DNA from: Culturomica massiliensis
Lineage (GTDB): Bacteria > Bacteroidota > Bacteroidia > Bacteroidales > Marinifilaceae
DNA length: 64,000 nt
Assembly: GCF_900091655.1 (NCBI RefSeq)
Contig: NZ_LT594621.1
Location: forward strand, 992,001 to 1,056,000
Direction: 5' to 3'
The translations under genes were made by a program, and so were the position numbers. Position 1 is the stretch's first letter, and each line of letters starts with the position of its first letter. This document shows, in pieces, positions 26,080-34,722 of the stretch. Below the pieces are notes generated by a model. It did no database searches. It was given only the letters and a program-made list of their open reading frames with translations, and was not told the origin of the DNA.

Positions 26080-27687
26080 ATGTATTCCGATAACGACTAT
26101 ATCCTCCTCCTGATAAGTAAATTCCTGAAAAGAGTAAATCGCCCTTTTAAAAAAAAGGAATTGACAGTAGCATTATTGTCACATCCCTTCTATCCTGCCA
26201 TTTCCTCTATTTCGCAAACCCTTACTTATCTCGGTATAAACAATAAAGTTTACCGGGCAGATTATACCGGAGTATTAAAAGCAAACTCTCCGGCACTTGC
26301 ACATTTAAAAGATAATCGTTTTATACTTTTACTAAAAGCCGATACATCTCAGACAACCTATTACGATGCCGTCACAAACAAATATATTACCGGTCCGGCA
26401 GAAGACTTTCGGAACCGTTGGAGCGGATACATCTTATACATCACCGAGCAAAGTCCAAAAACCGCGTATCCCTCCCGGTTCCGTTTTCATATTCCACACC
26501 TGTATCTATTCTGTTACCTGCTGATTGTGGGAAGCAGTATCATTTTATATGTTCTTTTTCCGGTAAACGGTATCTCTCTTCTATTACTGAAAATGTCCGG
26601 ATTTATCGTATGCCTTGGATTTATCAGTCATTACCTGTCTCCCGGGTCTGCTACCACATATTCATTATGTAAAACATCTTCGGTTTTCGATTGTGACAGG
26701 GTTTTACAATCTCCGGCTTCCCGCCTTATGGGGAAAATTCCTCTTTCAGCTGTGGGCCTGGCTTACTTTTGTATGGGAATTCTTGCTCTCATCAACGGTT
26801 ATCTGGCACATTGCGCAACAACAATTACAACATCGTTATATTATATTTCAGTCACAGGCCTGCCTTTTATCCTTTTCTCTTTTATCTATCAGGGAACAAT
26901 TTTAAAAAAATGGTGTCCTTTATGTCTGGCGACCTGTAGTATCATACTGATTGAAAACATCCTCTTTTATTTCTATCCCATAAAAACGGTCTTTAGTAAC
27001 AATCTGTTTTCTTCCGTTCTGATCTTGGCATTTTCCGGAATTACAGCCGCCGGGATAGCCACCCTCATCGAAATATACGCACAAGCAAAACAAAAGTCGA
27101 AACATGATAATATCGAATTCCTGAAATTGAAACGAAATCCGGCGATCGCCTATACTTCATTTCAGCAACAACCCTGTTTAAACACCCAAACCTTCTCCGA
27201 TATGTTAATCGGTGAAAAAAATGCACCTCACACTCTCATTACAGTACTCAATCCATCGTGCAAACCCTGCCGGAAAGCAGCAAACGATATCATTCATCTG
27301 CTCGAAACATATCCCGGAAAAGTAAAATGGCTCATCCGTTTCGACGGTACGGATAAACCGGAAAACTCCCCGGTCAACAGCATTCAATTACATCTTTTGG
27401 AACTCTACCAAAAGATAAATGACAGTTCGAAATTCTTATCGGTTCTGAAAGCCTGGTTTACCCATCCCTTACCGGATTTCTTTACACGTCACTATCCGGT
27501 TCCTGAAATCAGTCCGGACACAATAACCCGTCTGAAAGCACATATTTACCGGAATCAAAAAGATAAAATCGAAAAAATACCCTATATTGCAATTGGAAAG
27601 CGTGTTCTGCCGGTAACATATACAATAAACGATTTAGCTTATTTCTTTCCGGAGGAAGAATTTTTAAAAAAGATAACTGACGAATAA
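26080..27687 (+). CDS. VKOR-thioredoxin fusion, probable disulfide-forming membrane enzyme
   Basis: A 535-residue protein from the ATG at 26080 (MYSDNDYILLLI); the open frame extends upstream into the GLPGLI gene but that part is not likely translated. The N-terminal 125 or so residues resemble a C39-like fold without the catalytic cysteine. Four or more transmembrane helices follow, with the VKOR cysteine pair in CKTSSVFDC (197 and 205) and the active CPLC (279-282). The C-terminal thioredoxin-like domain carries CKPC (394-397). Such fusions oxidise cysteines of exported proteins. The two-cysteine peptides encoded upstream are the obvious substrates (inference). Confidence 0.87.
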   Translation: MYSDNDYILLLISKFLKRVNRPFKKKELTVALLSHPFYPAISSISQTLTYLGINNKVYRADYTGVLKANSPALAHLKDNRFILLLKADTSQTTYYDAVTNKYITGPAEDFRNRWSGYILYITEQSPKTAYPSRFRFHIPHLYLFCYLLIVGSSIILYVLFPVNGISLLLLKMSGFIVCLGFISHYLSPGSATTYSLCKTSSVFDCDRVLQSPASRLMGKIPLSAVGLAYFCMGILALINGYLAHCATTITTSLYYISVTGLPFILFSFIYQGTILKKWCPLCLATCSIILIENILFYFYPIKTVFSNNLFSSVLILAFSGITAAGIATLIEIYAQAKQKSKHDNIEFLKLKRNPAIAYTSFQQQPCLNTQTFSDMLIGEKNAPHTLITVLNPSCKPCRKAANDIIHLLETYPGKVKWLIRFDGTDKPENSPVNSIQLHLLELYQKINDSSKFLSVLKAWFTHPLPDFFTRHYPVPEISPDTITRLKAHIYRNQKDKIEKIPYIAIGKRVLPVTYTINDLAYFFPEEEFLKKITDE

Positions 27688-27703
27688 TATACAGCATATT
27701 ACT

Positions 27704-29782
27704 ATGAAAAGAATAGCCTATCTCATAGCTCTGAGTCTATTATCCGTACTATTCTATGGAAATCTGTCAGCTCAAAAAACGACACTTTCCGGTACGGTTA
27801 TCGAAGGAGAAAAAAACGAACCTCTGGAAAACACAATGGTTACCGTTTTAAAAGGCTGTAAAAAACAGATCATAGCTTATGCTTTGACTGACAATCAGGG
27901 GAAATTCTCACTATCCGTCTTATTCCAGGATTCCCTGCATATTTCTTTTTCGGGATTAGGATATGAAACGCAAACCTTCCCGCTTTCTCCGGATAAACTC
28001 CGGTTTCAAATAAAAATGAACGTCAAACCGTATAATCTGCGGGAAGTATCCGTCAAAGCCACCCGTATCATCCAACGCGAAGATACCCTGACCTATATTG
28101 TATCGAATTTCTCCGAAGTTCAGGACCGGACTATCGGAGATGTATTAAAGAAAATGCCCGGTATAGAAGTATCTGAAAAAGGAGAAATCAGATACCAGGG
28201 ACTGCCCATCAGTAAATTTTACATCGAAGGAATCGACCTGCTCGAAAACAAATACGGCATCGCAACCAACAACTTACCGCATAAGAATGTAAAAAGTGTG
28301 GAAGTACTGGAACACCATCAGCCTATCAAAGCCTTTAAAGGTCTCTCCTTCCCCGAAAACGCCGCTATCAATATCAAACTGAAAGACGAAGCGAAAGCCC
28401 AATGGATCGGTAATCTACAAGCCGGAGCGGGAGGAGATCCTTTTATCTGGGACGGACGGCTTTTCGCCATGCGTATCGTACCCAAATGGCAAAGCCTCAA
28501 TACATACAAAACCAATAACTGCGGTACCAATATAAGCAATGAAATTCAAGAATTCGAGCTGGCAGACCTCCTGAATGCCAAAGAAAACCGGTATAAAACA
28601 AACGATTATATTCAAGTAAATCCGGAATCGGCACCGGATCTGGAAGAAAAACGTTACCTGTTCAATAAAAGTCACCTGTTTACGACAAGCAACGGCTGGA
28701 AGCTCAATGACAATTACCAATTGAATGCACAAGTAACTTACCTCTGGAACCGGCTCCGCTCGGACAATGCCAGCCGGACAACTTATTTCTTCGAAGATTC
28801 AACACGGATTGTAAATGAAAGCGAAGCAAGCCGCGACCTGAAAAACGAATTATCGGGACGCCTGACCCTCTTTGCCAACACCACCGGATATTACCTGAAA
28901 AACGAATTACAGACAAATCTCCGCTGGAATGATACGGATATAAACACCTTCGGAGATTTCGCAAACCGTCAGTCGGCTGAAACACCCCGTTATCAACTGA
29001 CCAACAACCTGGAATTAATAAAACGCTTCGGACAACAGTCCGTCACATTTACTTCCTATAACAAATGGCTTTACGAGCCGCAACAACTGAAAGTTAACCG
29101 GGAAGCTCAACACGAGTACCAAAAAGCAGATAATTCCGTTTTATTTTCCAACACCGCTTTTGCCTACGTCTCTGCCTTCTCACGTTTCATTCTCACATTA
29201 AGGGGAGGCTTCAAATTCCTTTACAGAGATTTCAACAGCGATCTAAAAGGGATAAACCCGATTTCAACGCTCTTGAAAAACAACACGGTTTCTTCCTATC
29301 TCAACCCATATATCACTCCTTCCCTGGAATATAACAGTTCCAGTGCAAAAGTTACCCTGAACGTTCCCTTCCATTATTTCCGCTATCGGTTCCAGGATTG
29401 GGTATTTCACGATAAACGATATAAAAACCGCTTTATATCGGCTCCATCTATTAACATAAATTATTTTATTACCCCTTTGCTGACAATTAAAGCACAAGGA
29501 AGTATCGGAAACAAACCCTTAGACGAAAGTCTGTTTTTCCGGGGATACATCTTACAAAATTATCGCAATTTACAACAAGGACTGATCGATTTTACTACGA
29601 ACAAAGTAAAATCAGTATCTGCCGGCATCGTATACCGCAATAGTCTGAAATCCTGCTTTTATAACTTCAATATGACCCGTATGTGGACTGAAAATGCCTA
29701 TATCAACGGACGAAATTTCGAAGGAGATTACATCGTCAATACCCGGTTCGCACAAAAAAACGACCGTTTTATTTTTGAATAG
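27704..29782 (+). CDS. TonB-dependent receptor, N-terminal part, cut by inversion
   Basis: 692 codons remain. After the signal peptide is a carboxypeptidase-regulatory-like domain (LSGTVIEGEKNEPLENTMVTV), then a plug-like region (VLKKMPGIEVSEKGEIRYQG, FYIEGIDLLENKYGIATNNL) and barrel strands. It has no STN domain. The reading frame runs past a breakpoint at GACCGT (29762-29767) and stops four codons later. The missing 181 C-terminal residues lie in reverse orientation at 31843-32394; joining them at N-D-R/K-S-W gives a normal 869-residue outer-membrane protein. As shown, the barrel cannot be completed. Confidence 0.85.
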   Translation: MKRIAYLIALSLLSVLFYGNLSAQKTTLSGTVIEGEKNEPLENTMVTVLKGCKKQIIAYALTDNQGKFSLSVLFQDSLHISFSGLGYETQTFPLSPDKLRFQIKMNVKPYNLREVSVKATRIIQREDTLTYIVSNFSEVQDRTIGDVLKKMPGIEVSEKGEIRYQGLPISKFYIEGIDLLENKYGIATNNLPHKNVKSVEVLEHHQPIKAFKGLSFPENAAINIKLKDEAKAQWIGNLQAGAGGDPFIWDGRLFAMRIVPKWQSLNTYKTNNCGTNISNEIQEFELADLLNAKENRYKTNDYIQVNPESAPDLEEKRYLFNKSHLFTTSNGWKLNDNYQLNAQVTYLWNRLRSDNASRTTYFFEDSTRIVNESEASRDLKNELSGRLTLFANTTGYYLKNELQTNLRWNDTDINTFGDFANRQSAETPRYQLTNNLELIKRFGQQSVTFTSYNKWLYEPQQLKVNREAQHEYQKADNSVLFSNTAFAYVSAFSRFILTLRGGFKFLYRDFNSDLKGINPISTLLKNNTVSSYLNPYITPSLEYNSSSAKVTLNVPFHYFRYRFQDWVFHDKRYKNRFISAPSININYFITPLLTIKAQGSIGNKPLDESLFFRGYILQNYRNLQQGLIDFTTNKVKSVSAGIVYRNSLKSCFYNFNMTRMWTENAYINGRNFEGDYIVNTRFAQKNDRFIFE

Positions 29783-31837
29783 TAATTGTAATTTTTCCAT
29801 AATGTATTTTTCATTGTTGGCATCCAGTGAATTGGTTGCTTCGTCCAGGATCAGAAATTTGGCGTTTTTATAGGCCGCACGGGCAATTAGTAGCCGTTGT
29901 TTCTGTCCGGTACTCAGTCCGTGTCCGTCTGCTCCGATTTTGGTGTTGTAATTCAGGGGCATGGAGTCGATAAAATCTTCGATATGAGCGATTCTTGCCG
30001 CCTCGATAACGCGTGCCATATCCGGAGTAGTGTCGGATACGCCGATGTTATTGGCGATGGTGTCAGAAAAAATATAACCTTCCTGCATCACTACTCCGCA
30101 TTGATTCCGCCAGCAGCTTTCACTGTAACAAGTCAGCGGTTTATTGCCTAAAAGAAGCTGTCCTTCTCCGGGGGTATAAAATCCCAGAATAAGTTTCAGC
30201 AGTGTCGTTTTACCGCTTCCGCTTGTACCGACAATGGCGGTTACTTTATCGGAAGGAATTTTCAGACTGATGTTGTCTAATACTTTATCAGAATGTGGCC
30301 CATCGTATTGGAAGGTGACGTTTTGAAATTCAATATCGGCATTTTCGGGAATTTCGTGTATTTTTTTTACCTCTTCGGGTTCTTCATCCGGACGTTCCTG
30401 TATTTCACTCAGACGTTCCATGCTGAGCTTGGCATCCTGACTGATCTGTACGAACTGTATAAACTGGGAAAGAGGAGCGTTTAGCTGACCGATGATATAC
30501 TGAAGGGCTACCATCATACCCAGGGTCATGTTTCCTGTGATAACGGCTTTTGCAGCCAGAAAGGAAATAATTACATTTTTAGTTTGATCGATAAAAATTC
30601 CGCCTATTTCCTGACTTTGTCCGAGTGTCAGGTTTTTTATGCTGATTTTATATAATTTGGCCTGAATGCGTTCCCATTCCCAGCGTTTTTGCTTTTCGCA
30701 ATTGTTCAGTTTTATATCCTGCATTCCGTTAATTAGCTGGACAATACTGTTTTGGTTGGCGGAGGCTTCCTGAAAACGCATGTAATCTAATTTTCGTCTT
30801 CTTTTCATGAATAACAGAATCCACCAGATATTGAGAATACTTCCGCATAGAAATATGCCCAGAATAACAGGGTCGTAACCGGCCATAATAATACCGTATA
30901 CAATAAATGAGATAAGGGCCATCAGCATGCTCAGCAGTGTACCGGAAATAAATACCTGAATACGGTTATAGTCACCGATGCGTTGTATAATATCACCGAC
31001 CATTTTGGAGTCGAAAAAAGCGATGGGCAGGCGCATCAGCTTACAGAGGAAATCAGAGATAAGAGATATGCCGATACGGGTTGTCATATGCAACATTAGC
31101 CAACTGCGAATCAGGTTGTTGGCCGTTTGCCCGACCACCAACATGACCTGGGCGATCAGGATAATGGCGATAAAATGAAGGTTTTCCAGCCCGATCCCCT
31201 TGTCTACCATCGCCTGGGTCAGGAATGGAAGAATCAGGCTGATAACACTGGCTGTAAGAACGGATAAGCCCAGTTGTATCAGGTATTTGTAATAGGGATG
31301 GAAATATTTGAACAGATAGGTGAATTTCAGGCGATTGTCTTCTTCTCCTTTTTCCTGGTAAAAGCGGGGAGTCGGTTCAAGAAGTAAAGCAATACCTTTG
31401 TCATCCCGGGGAATCTCGGTAATAAATTCTTTCAGTTTCTCCGGGATTGTTTTTATTTGCAGCCAGGCTTGTAAAAATTGTTTTTCTGAATATCGGAGCA
31501 GGCCTTCGCCCGGATCGGAAACATATATCCACCGGTGGCCTCTTTTTTTGCGGATCCGGTAAACAACGATAAAATGTTGTTGGTGCCAATGAATGATGCA
31601 AGGAAGTTTTACTTCGTTTTTTAACTGTTCCCAGGTAATTTTTACTCCGGTGGTCCTGAATCCGATCGATTCGGCTGCGTCGCTGATTCCCAATAAGGAT
31701 ACACCCTGACGAGAGATGTGACATTTTTCACGTAGCCCTTGCAGCGAATAGTTTTTGCCGTAATAAGCGGCAATGATTCGCAGACAGGTCGGACCGCAAT
31801 CCATTTTGTCCAGTTGTTTAAAAAAAGGAAACTTCAT
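29612..31837 (-). CDS. C39 peptidase ABC exporter, last ~52 residues displaced by inversion
   Basis: A bacteriocin-type exporter. An N-terminal C39 protease (catalytic Cys14 in KMDCGPTC, His in HWHQQHFIVVY, Asp in VSDPGEG) precedes six transmembrane helices and an ATPase with Walker A GTSGSGKTT, signature LSTGQKQR and Walker B FLILDEATNSLD. The genuine sequence ends at residue 692 (KNKTV); the following 49 codons to 29612 are antisense read-through into the receptor gene. The true end, with the H-loop VAHRLST, lies in the opposite orientation at 32389-32553; rejoining gives 744 residues. As shown, the ATPase should be inactive. It starts five bases after the end of the receptor's C-terminal part. 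Confidence 0.9.
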   Translation of the reverse strand: MKFPFFKQLDKMDCGPTCLRIIAAYYGKNYSLQGLREKCHISRQGVSLLGISDAAESIGFRTTGVKITWEQLKNEVKLPCIIHWHQQHFIVVYRIRKKRGHRWIYVSDPGEGLLRYSEKQFLQAWLQIKTIPEKLKEFITEIPRDDKGIALLLEPTPRFYQEKGEEDNRLKFTYLFKYFHPYYKYLIQLGLSVLTASVISLILPFLTQAMVDKGIGLENLHFIAIILIAQVMLVVGQTANNLIRSWLMLHMTTRIGISLISDFLCKLMRLPIAFFDSKMVGDIIQRIGDYNRIQVFISGTLLSMLMALISFIVYGIIMAGYDPVILGIFLCGSILNIWWILLFMKRRRKLDYMRFQEASANQNSIVQLINGMQDIKLNNCEKQKRWEWERIQAKLYKISIKNLTLGQSQEIGGIFIDQTKNVIISFLAAKAVITGNMTLGMMVALQYIIGQLNAPLSQFIQFVQISQDAKLSMERLSEIQERPDEEPEEVKKIHEIPENADIEFQNVTFQYDGPHSDKVLDNISLKIPSDKVTAIVGTSGSGKTTLLKLILGFYTPGEGQLLLGNKPLTCYSESCWRNQCGVVMQEGYIFSDTIANNIGVSDTTPDMARVIEAARIAHIEDFIDSMPLNYNTKIGADGHGLSTGQKQRLLIARAAYKNAKFLILDEATNSLDANNEKYIMEKLQLLFKNKTVVFLCEPGIDDVISFEISSVDIGIFSPHTGHIEVIKAGFQTIAVYDAGRY

Positions 31838-32394
31838 CGTTCTTAAAAAGTAAGGGTTGCCTGTAGCATATAATTCCGGGGACGGATCATATATCGGTAG
31901 TCGTAATTGGTCAGTTGGTCGTATAATGTATAGGAATATACCTTTTTATCCAGAATATTGCTGATAATTCCGCCGATTTCAAAGGACGGGGAAATCCGGT
32001 ATGTGAAACTGGCATCGGCCATGAATAATGTTTTGGATTGTTTGGCGTTCAGTTCGTTGTAGTAATGTTCCCCTTTCAGTTTTATATCCAGTTGCTGGGT
32101 TGGGACAAAAACGATTTCCAGGGATTGTGTAAACCGGTTGCTCGAAGAGGATGTTGTCGGAAGTTCCAGGATGTTACGTCCGAAGGTGCATTTGTATACG
32201 ATGTTGCTCCAGGAAACCGGACGGAAATTGAATTGGGGGGAAATCGTAAACCAGTCGCTGGTGTAAGGCGTTTGAATGCCGTCTTGCATCATAGAGGTTC
32301 GGTTATTGATATACATCAGGTCGATGGCTATCATGCCGTGTAGTTTGTCAATCCCTTTACTGAAACGTCCCGTTAAAATCCAGCTTTTACGGTC
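29762..32394. other. Inverted 2.6-kb segment
   Basis: The ends carry the inverted hexamer GACCGT (29762-29767) and ACGGTC (32389-32394), within a 10-of-12 match. Flipping the segment restores two reading frames at once: the TonB-dependent receptor and the C39 exporter. Genes inside are on the minus strand while the rest of the cluster is on the plus strand. Hand counts show the plus strand outside is C-rich (28861-28920: 19 C, 7 G) and inside is G-rich (31261-31320: 17 G, 6 C), as expected if the segment was turned recently. It could be a phase switch, a one-off rearrangement or an assembly error. Confidence 0.88.
31843..32394 (-). pseudogene. TonB-dependent receptor, C-terminal barrel part (displaced)
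   Basis: From [18 protein letters not shown] to the final YMLQATLTF, about 181 residues of amphipathic strands ending in the terminal phenylalanine typical of outer-membrane barrels. An open frame runs to an ATG at 32463, but its first 22 or so codons are antisense to the exporter fragment and are not part of the receptor. The part is in frame with the receptor N-terminal part when the segment is flipped. Confidence 0.85.
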
Positions 32395-32553
32395 ATTATT
32401 GTCGCCCACCGGCTGAGTACGGTCAAAAAAGCAGATCACATCATCGTACTGGACAAAGGGCAAATCAAGGAAGAAGGTTCACATACCAGTCTGATTGCTG
32501 CCAAAGGGTATTACTACGAACTAGTCAAAAACCAGCTCGAACTCGGAAATTAA
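32389..32553 (+). pseudogene. C39 ABC exporter, C-terminal fragment (displaced)
   Basis: In the plus frame this reads [20 protein letters not shown] and continues to end [11 protein letters not shown] and a TAA at 32551. This is the H-loop, D-loop-distal region and C-terminus of an ABC exporter. It has no start of its own. It joins in frame to codon 692 of the exporter at 29612-31837 after the inversion is reversed. Confidence 0.88.
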
Positions 32554-32623
32554 ACCAGGCAACTTACAATCCGGTCTAAATTAAAATTTACAGGTATCGT
32601 CCACTTTTAGAAAGTACTGCTTT

Positions 32624-33166
32624 ATGCCGAATAATGAAAATTTTTATAGCGAAGAAGCTCATGAAATCATGAATACGATCCCACCCCGTCTCATCCGTTG
32701 GGGCATCACCGTTATCTTTCTCATTTTTACGGGCATTATCATTGCTTCCAGCCTGATCGAATATCCCGAAACCATGAAAGGCCGGGTAAACCTTACCCTG
32801 ACTTCAATACATGAAAACGATAGCTTACTTTTGTTAAACGGGAAAAAATTCAAAATTAAAGGCCGGATTTACTTACCCTCCAAAGGTTTTGGAAAAGTCG
32901 CCGTAAACCAAACCGTATATGTCAGTCTGGACTGCTTCCCCGCAATGGAATTCGGTAAACTAAAAGGAAAAATTACCCATATACATACCCATCTGCAAAA
33001 CAACCAGTATCTGGCTGACATCGAATTTCCTTCCGGCCTGACAACCACAGGCAACAAATGTCTTCACCCCATTGAGGAAATGCAGGGAGAAGGTGAAATT
33101 ATCATCCGAAATAAACGGTTAATCCACAACCTGACAGAACCGATACAGGCACTTTTTAAAAAATAA
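32624..33166 (+). CDS. Short HlyD-like membrane fusion protein
   Basis: 180 residues: a cytoplasmic N-terminus, one transmembrane helix (ITVIFLIFTGIIIASSLI, about residues 28-45), the SLIEYPETMKGRV entry typical of HlyD-type adaptors, and a beta-barrel-like domain (VNQTVYVSLDCFPAMEFGKLKGKI). The usual long coiled-coil hairpin and lipoyl halves are missing, so it is less than half the normal length. It lies 70 bases after the exporter's displaced C-terminus, the usual place for the adaptor. Confidence 0.7.
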   Translation: MPNNENFYSEEAHEIMNTIPPRLIRWGITVIFLIFTGIIIASSLIEYPETMKGRVNLTLTSIHENDSLLLLNGKKFKIKGRIYLPSKGFGKVAVNQTVYVSLDCFPAMEFGKLKGKITHIHTHLQNNQYLADIEFPSGLTTTGNKCLHPIEEMQGEGEIIIRNKRLIHNLTEPIQALFKK

Positions 33167-33401
33167 AACGGACACTGAAAAGTATGGTAAATCTTAAACC
33201 TATCCCCTCAAAGCCCTATGAACTTATCAGATAAAACAATGAAACCGATGCGAAAAAAATTGAAAAATAAACTAAAATTAAAATTTTAAAGCTATATTAG
33301 CAAATATAAAACGATATAAGAAATACACCCGAATCCCTATTCTGCATTTATTTTTCGGCCAATCTTATATCTGCTTTAGGTAGTATGTACTCTTAATCAG
33401 T

Positions 33402-34217
33402 ATGACGATGAGAACCATTTGTCTATTTTTCGGAATTTTTTTATTTTCTCTTTGTGTCCGTGCACAGGTCATAGATACCGCTTACATGGAATGTTGGTAT
33501 AAGTTTTCTTACATCAAGCTTAAATTGGAAACGATGGGAGAAGACCTCATGGTACTACAAATCGGAAAAAATTGTTCAAAATTCTACAGTCAATATACCC
33601 ATGAAAACGACTCCCTCCTTGCTACCCCTGAAGGGATGAAAGTTTGGAGACAACTTTTCGAAGCCGGGTTTGCAACCGGAAATTTCCCACACTCCCGCAC
33701 ACTTAGTTACATTCATAAAAACTATCCGGAAAATCAAATTACGGTTGCCGACCAAAACAACCTTTCCCACTATAAGTTCACAGAAGATTTGGAAAAACAA
33801 AACTGGCAAATCCAACCTGAGACAAAAGAAATACTGGGATTTTCCTGTCAAAAAGCCGATTGTGAGTTCCGCGGAAGAAAATACGAAGCCTGGTTTACCC
33901 CTGAAATACCGATAGACAACGGCCCCTGGAAATTTGCAGGACTTCCCGGCCTGATCGTTGCCGTTGCCGATACGGCAGGATTATATCAGTTCGAACTGAC
34001 AGGCATAAACCGTTCCGAGCGTCCGATTTATTTCGGATACTATTCACGTCCAAAATATGTCAAAACCGACCGGAAAACCTTTCTCAATGCTTGTTGGAAA
34101 TATCATTCCGACAGCGATGGACAAACCAAAGCTGTCAGCAGCGTCGATTTTTCTTTTCTCGATTCAAAACCCGTAAAACTAAAATACGACCAGATGGAAA
34201 CCGATTATCCGCATTAA
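33402..34217 (+). CDS. GLPGLI-family secreted protein 3
   Basis: 271 residues, with a second in-frame ATG at 33408 that aligns with the start of copy 2. Motif WKFAGLPGLIVAVADT follows YEAWFTPEIPIDNGP. Almost every segment matches copy 2 (25259-26068). No peptide gene precedes it; the 235-base space from 33167 is AT-rich with no supported gene. It closes the cluster. Confidence 0.9.
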   Translation: MTMRTICLFFGIFLFSLCVRAQVIDTAYMECWYKFSYIKLKLETMGEDLMVLQIGKNCSKFYSQYTHENDSLLATPEGMKVWRQLFEAGFATGNFPHSRTLSYIHKNYPENQITVADQNNLSHYKFTEDLEKQNWQIQPETKEILGFSCQKADCEFRGRKYEAWFTPEIPIDNGPWKFAGLPGLIVAVADTAGLYQFELTGINRSERPIYFGYYSRPKYVKTDRKTFLNACWKYHSDSDGQTKAVSSVDFSFLDSKPVKLKYDQMETDYPH

Positions 34218-34255
34218 TGGGGTGACGCCGAGGGTTGACTTTTCTCTAAAATGCA

Positions 34256-34294
34256 GTAAAAACAAAAATCAGCCACTCTGTTAAGTGACTGATT
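34256..34294 (-). terminator. Terminator of the tRNA-Gly transcript
   Basis: AATCAGCCACT (34267-34277) pairs with 34284-34294 apart from one mismatch, around a 6-base loop. On the minus strand it is followed by a T-run (34256-34266). It lies just 3' of the tRNA-Gly(CCC) gene. Confidence 0.75.
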
Positions 34295-34300
34295 CCGAGG

Positions 34301-34373
34301 AGCGATAAACGGGACTCGAACCCGCGACCTTCGGCTTGGGAAGCCAACGCTCTACCAACTGAGCTATTATCGC
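34301..34373 (-). tRNA. tRNA-Gly (anticodon CCC)
   Basis: On the minus strand a full cloverleaf is seen: acceptor GCGATAA/TTATCGC, D-arm GCTC-AGTTGGTA-GAGC, anticodon loop TTCCCAA, and T-arm with GGTTCGAGTCC. The discriminator is T and no CCA is encoded. It is in tandem with the next tRNA gene. Confidence 0.95.
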
Positions 34374-34419
34374 ATTGTTTTTTAAAAAAGTAAAACCGAA
34401 TTCAACATCCGGTTTCCAG

Positions 34420-34492
<73 letters not shown>

Positions 34493-34525
34493 AATTCAAA
34501 TGCATTTACTCCCGGAAAAGACACC

Positions 34526-34591
34526 CTGCCAAGGTCGGATTTATTATCCACTGGGGACAAGGTCGTGCTCTACCAACTGAGCTATTTTCGC
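34526..34591 (-). pseudogene. Partial tRNA-Gly(GCC) remnant
   Basis: Bases 34559-34591 repeat exactly the 5' half of the tRNA-Gly(GCC) gene (acceptor 5' strand, D-arm and 5' anticodon stem on the minus strand), then the match stops. A short stretch at 34528-34538 resembles the anticodon region in the other orientation. The 3' half is missing, so it cannot give a tRNA. It may be a scar of unequal recombination or of an element that once used this tRNA gene. Confidence 0.8.
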
Positions 34592-34678
34592 ATTATTTCA
34601 AATAACTGCTCTCTCGCGATTGCGGTGCAAATATAATACGTTTTTTCAGAAACTTCCAAATAATTTTCAAAAAAAAAA

Positions 34679-34704
34679 TCGGCCGGTTCCGAAAAACCGA
34701 CCGA
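34679..34704 (-). terminator. Terminator of hsp20
   Basis: TCGGCCGGTT (34679-34688) pairs with AACCGACCGA (34695-34704) with one G-T pair around a 6-base loop. On the minus strand it is followed by a long T-run (34669-34678). Confidence 0.8.
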
Positions 34705-34722
34705 CCACTAAAATCAAACTAC

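Noticed and set aside
29612..29761. The last 49 codons of the exporter frame as a novel C-terminal domain
   Set aside because: They are antisense to the receptor gene and the real C-terminus is found at 32389-32553.
32395..32463. The first 22 or so codons of the minus-strand frame starting at 32463 as the N-terminus of a separate small protein
   Set aside because: This stretch is the antisense of the exporter's VAHRLST region; the true receptor sequence begins only at the inversion breakpoint.
33239..33289. A 16-codon lysine-rich frame (MKPMRKKLKNKLKLKF) before the third GLPGLI gene, resembling the start of a GG leader
   Set aside because: It stops before any double glycine and no core follows in any frame; the AT-rich context makes lysine-rich frames likely by chance.
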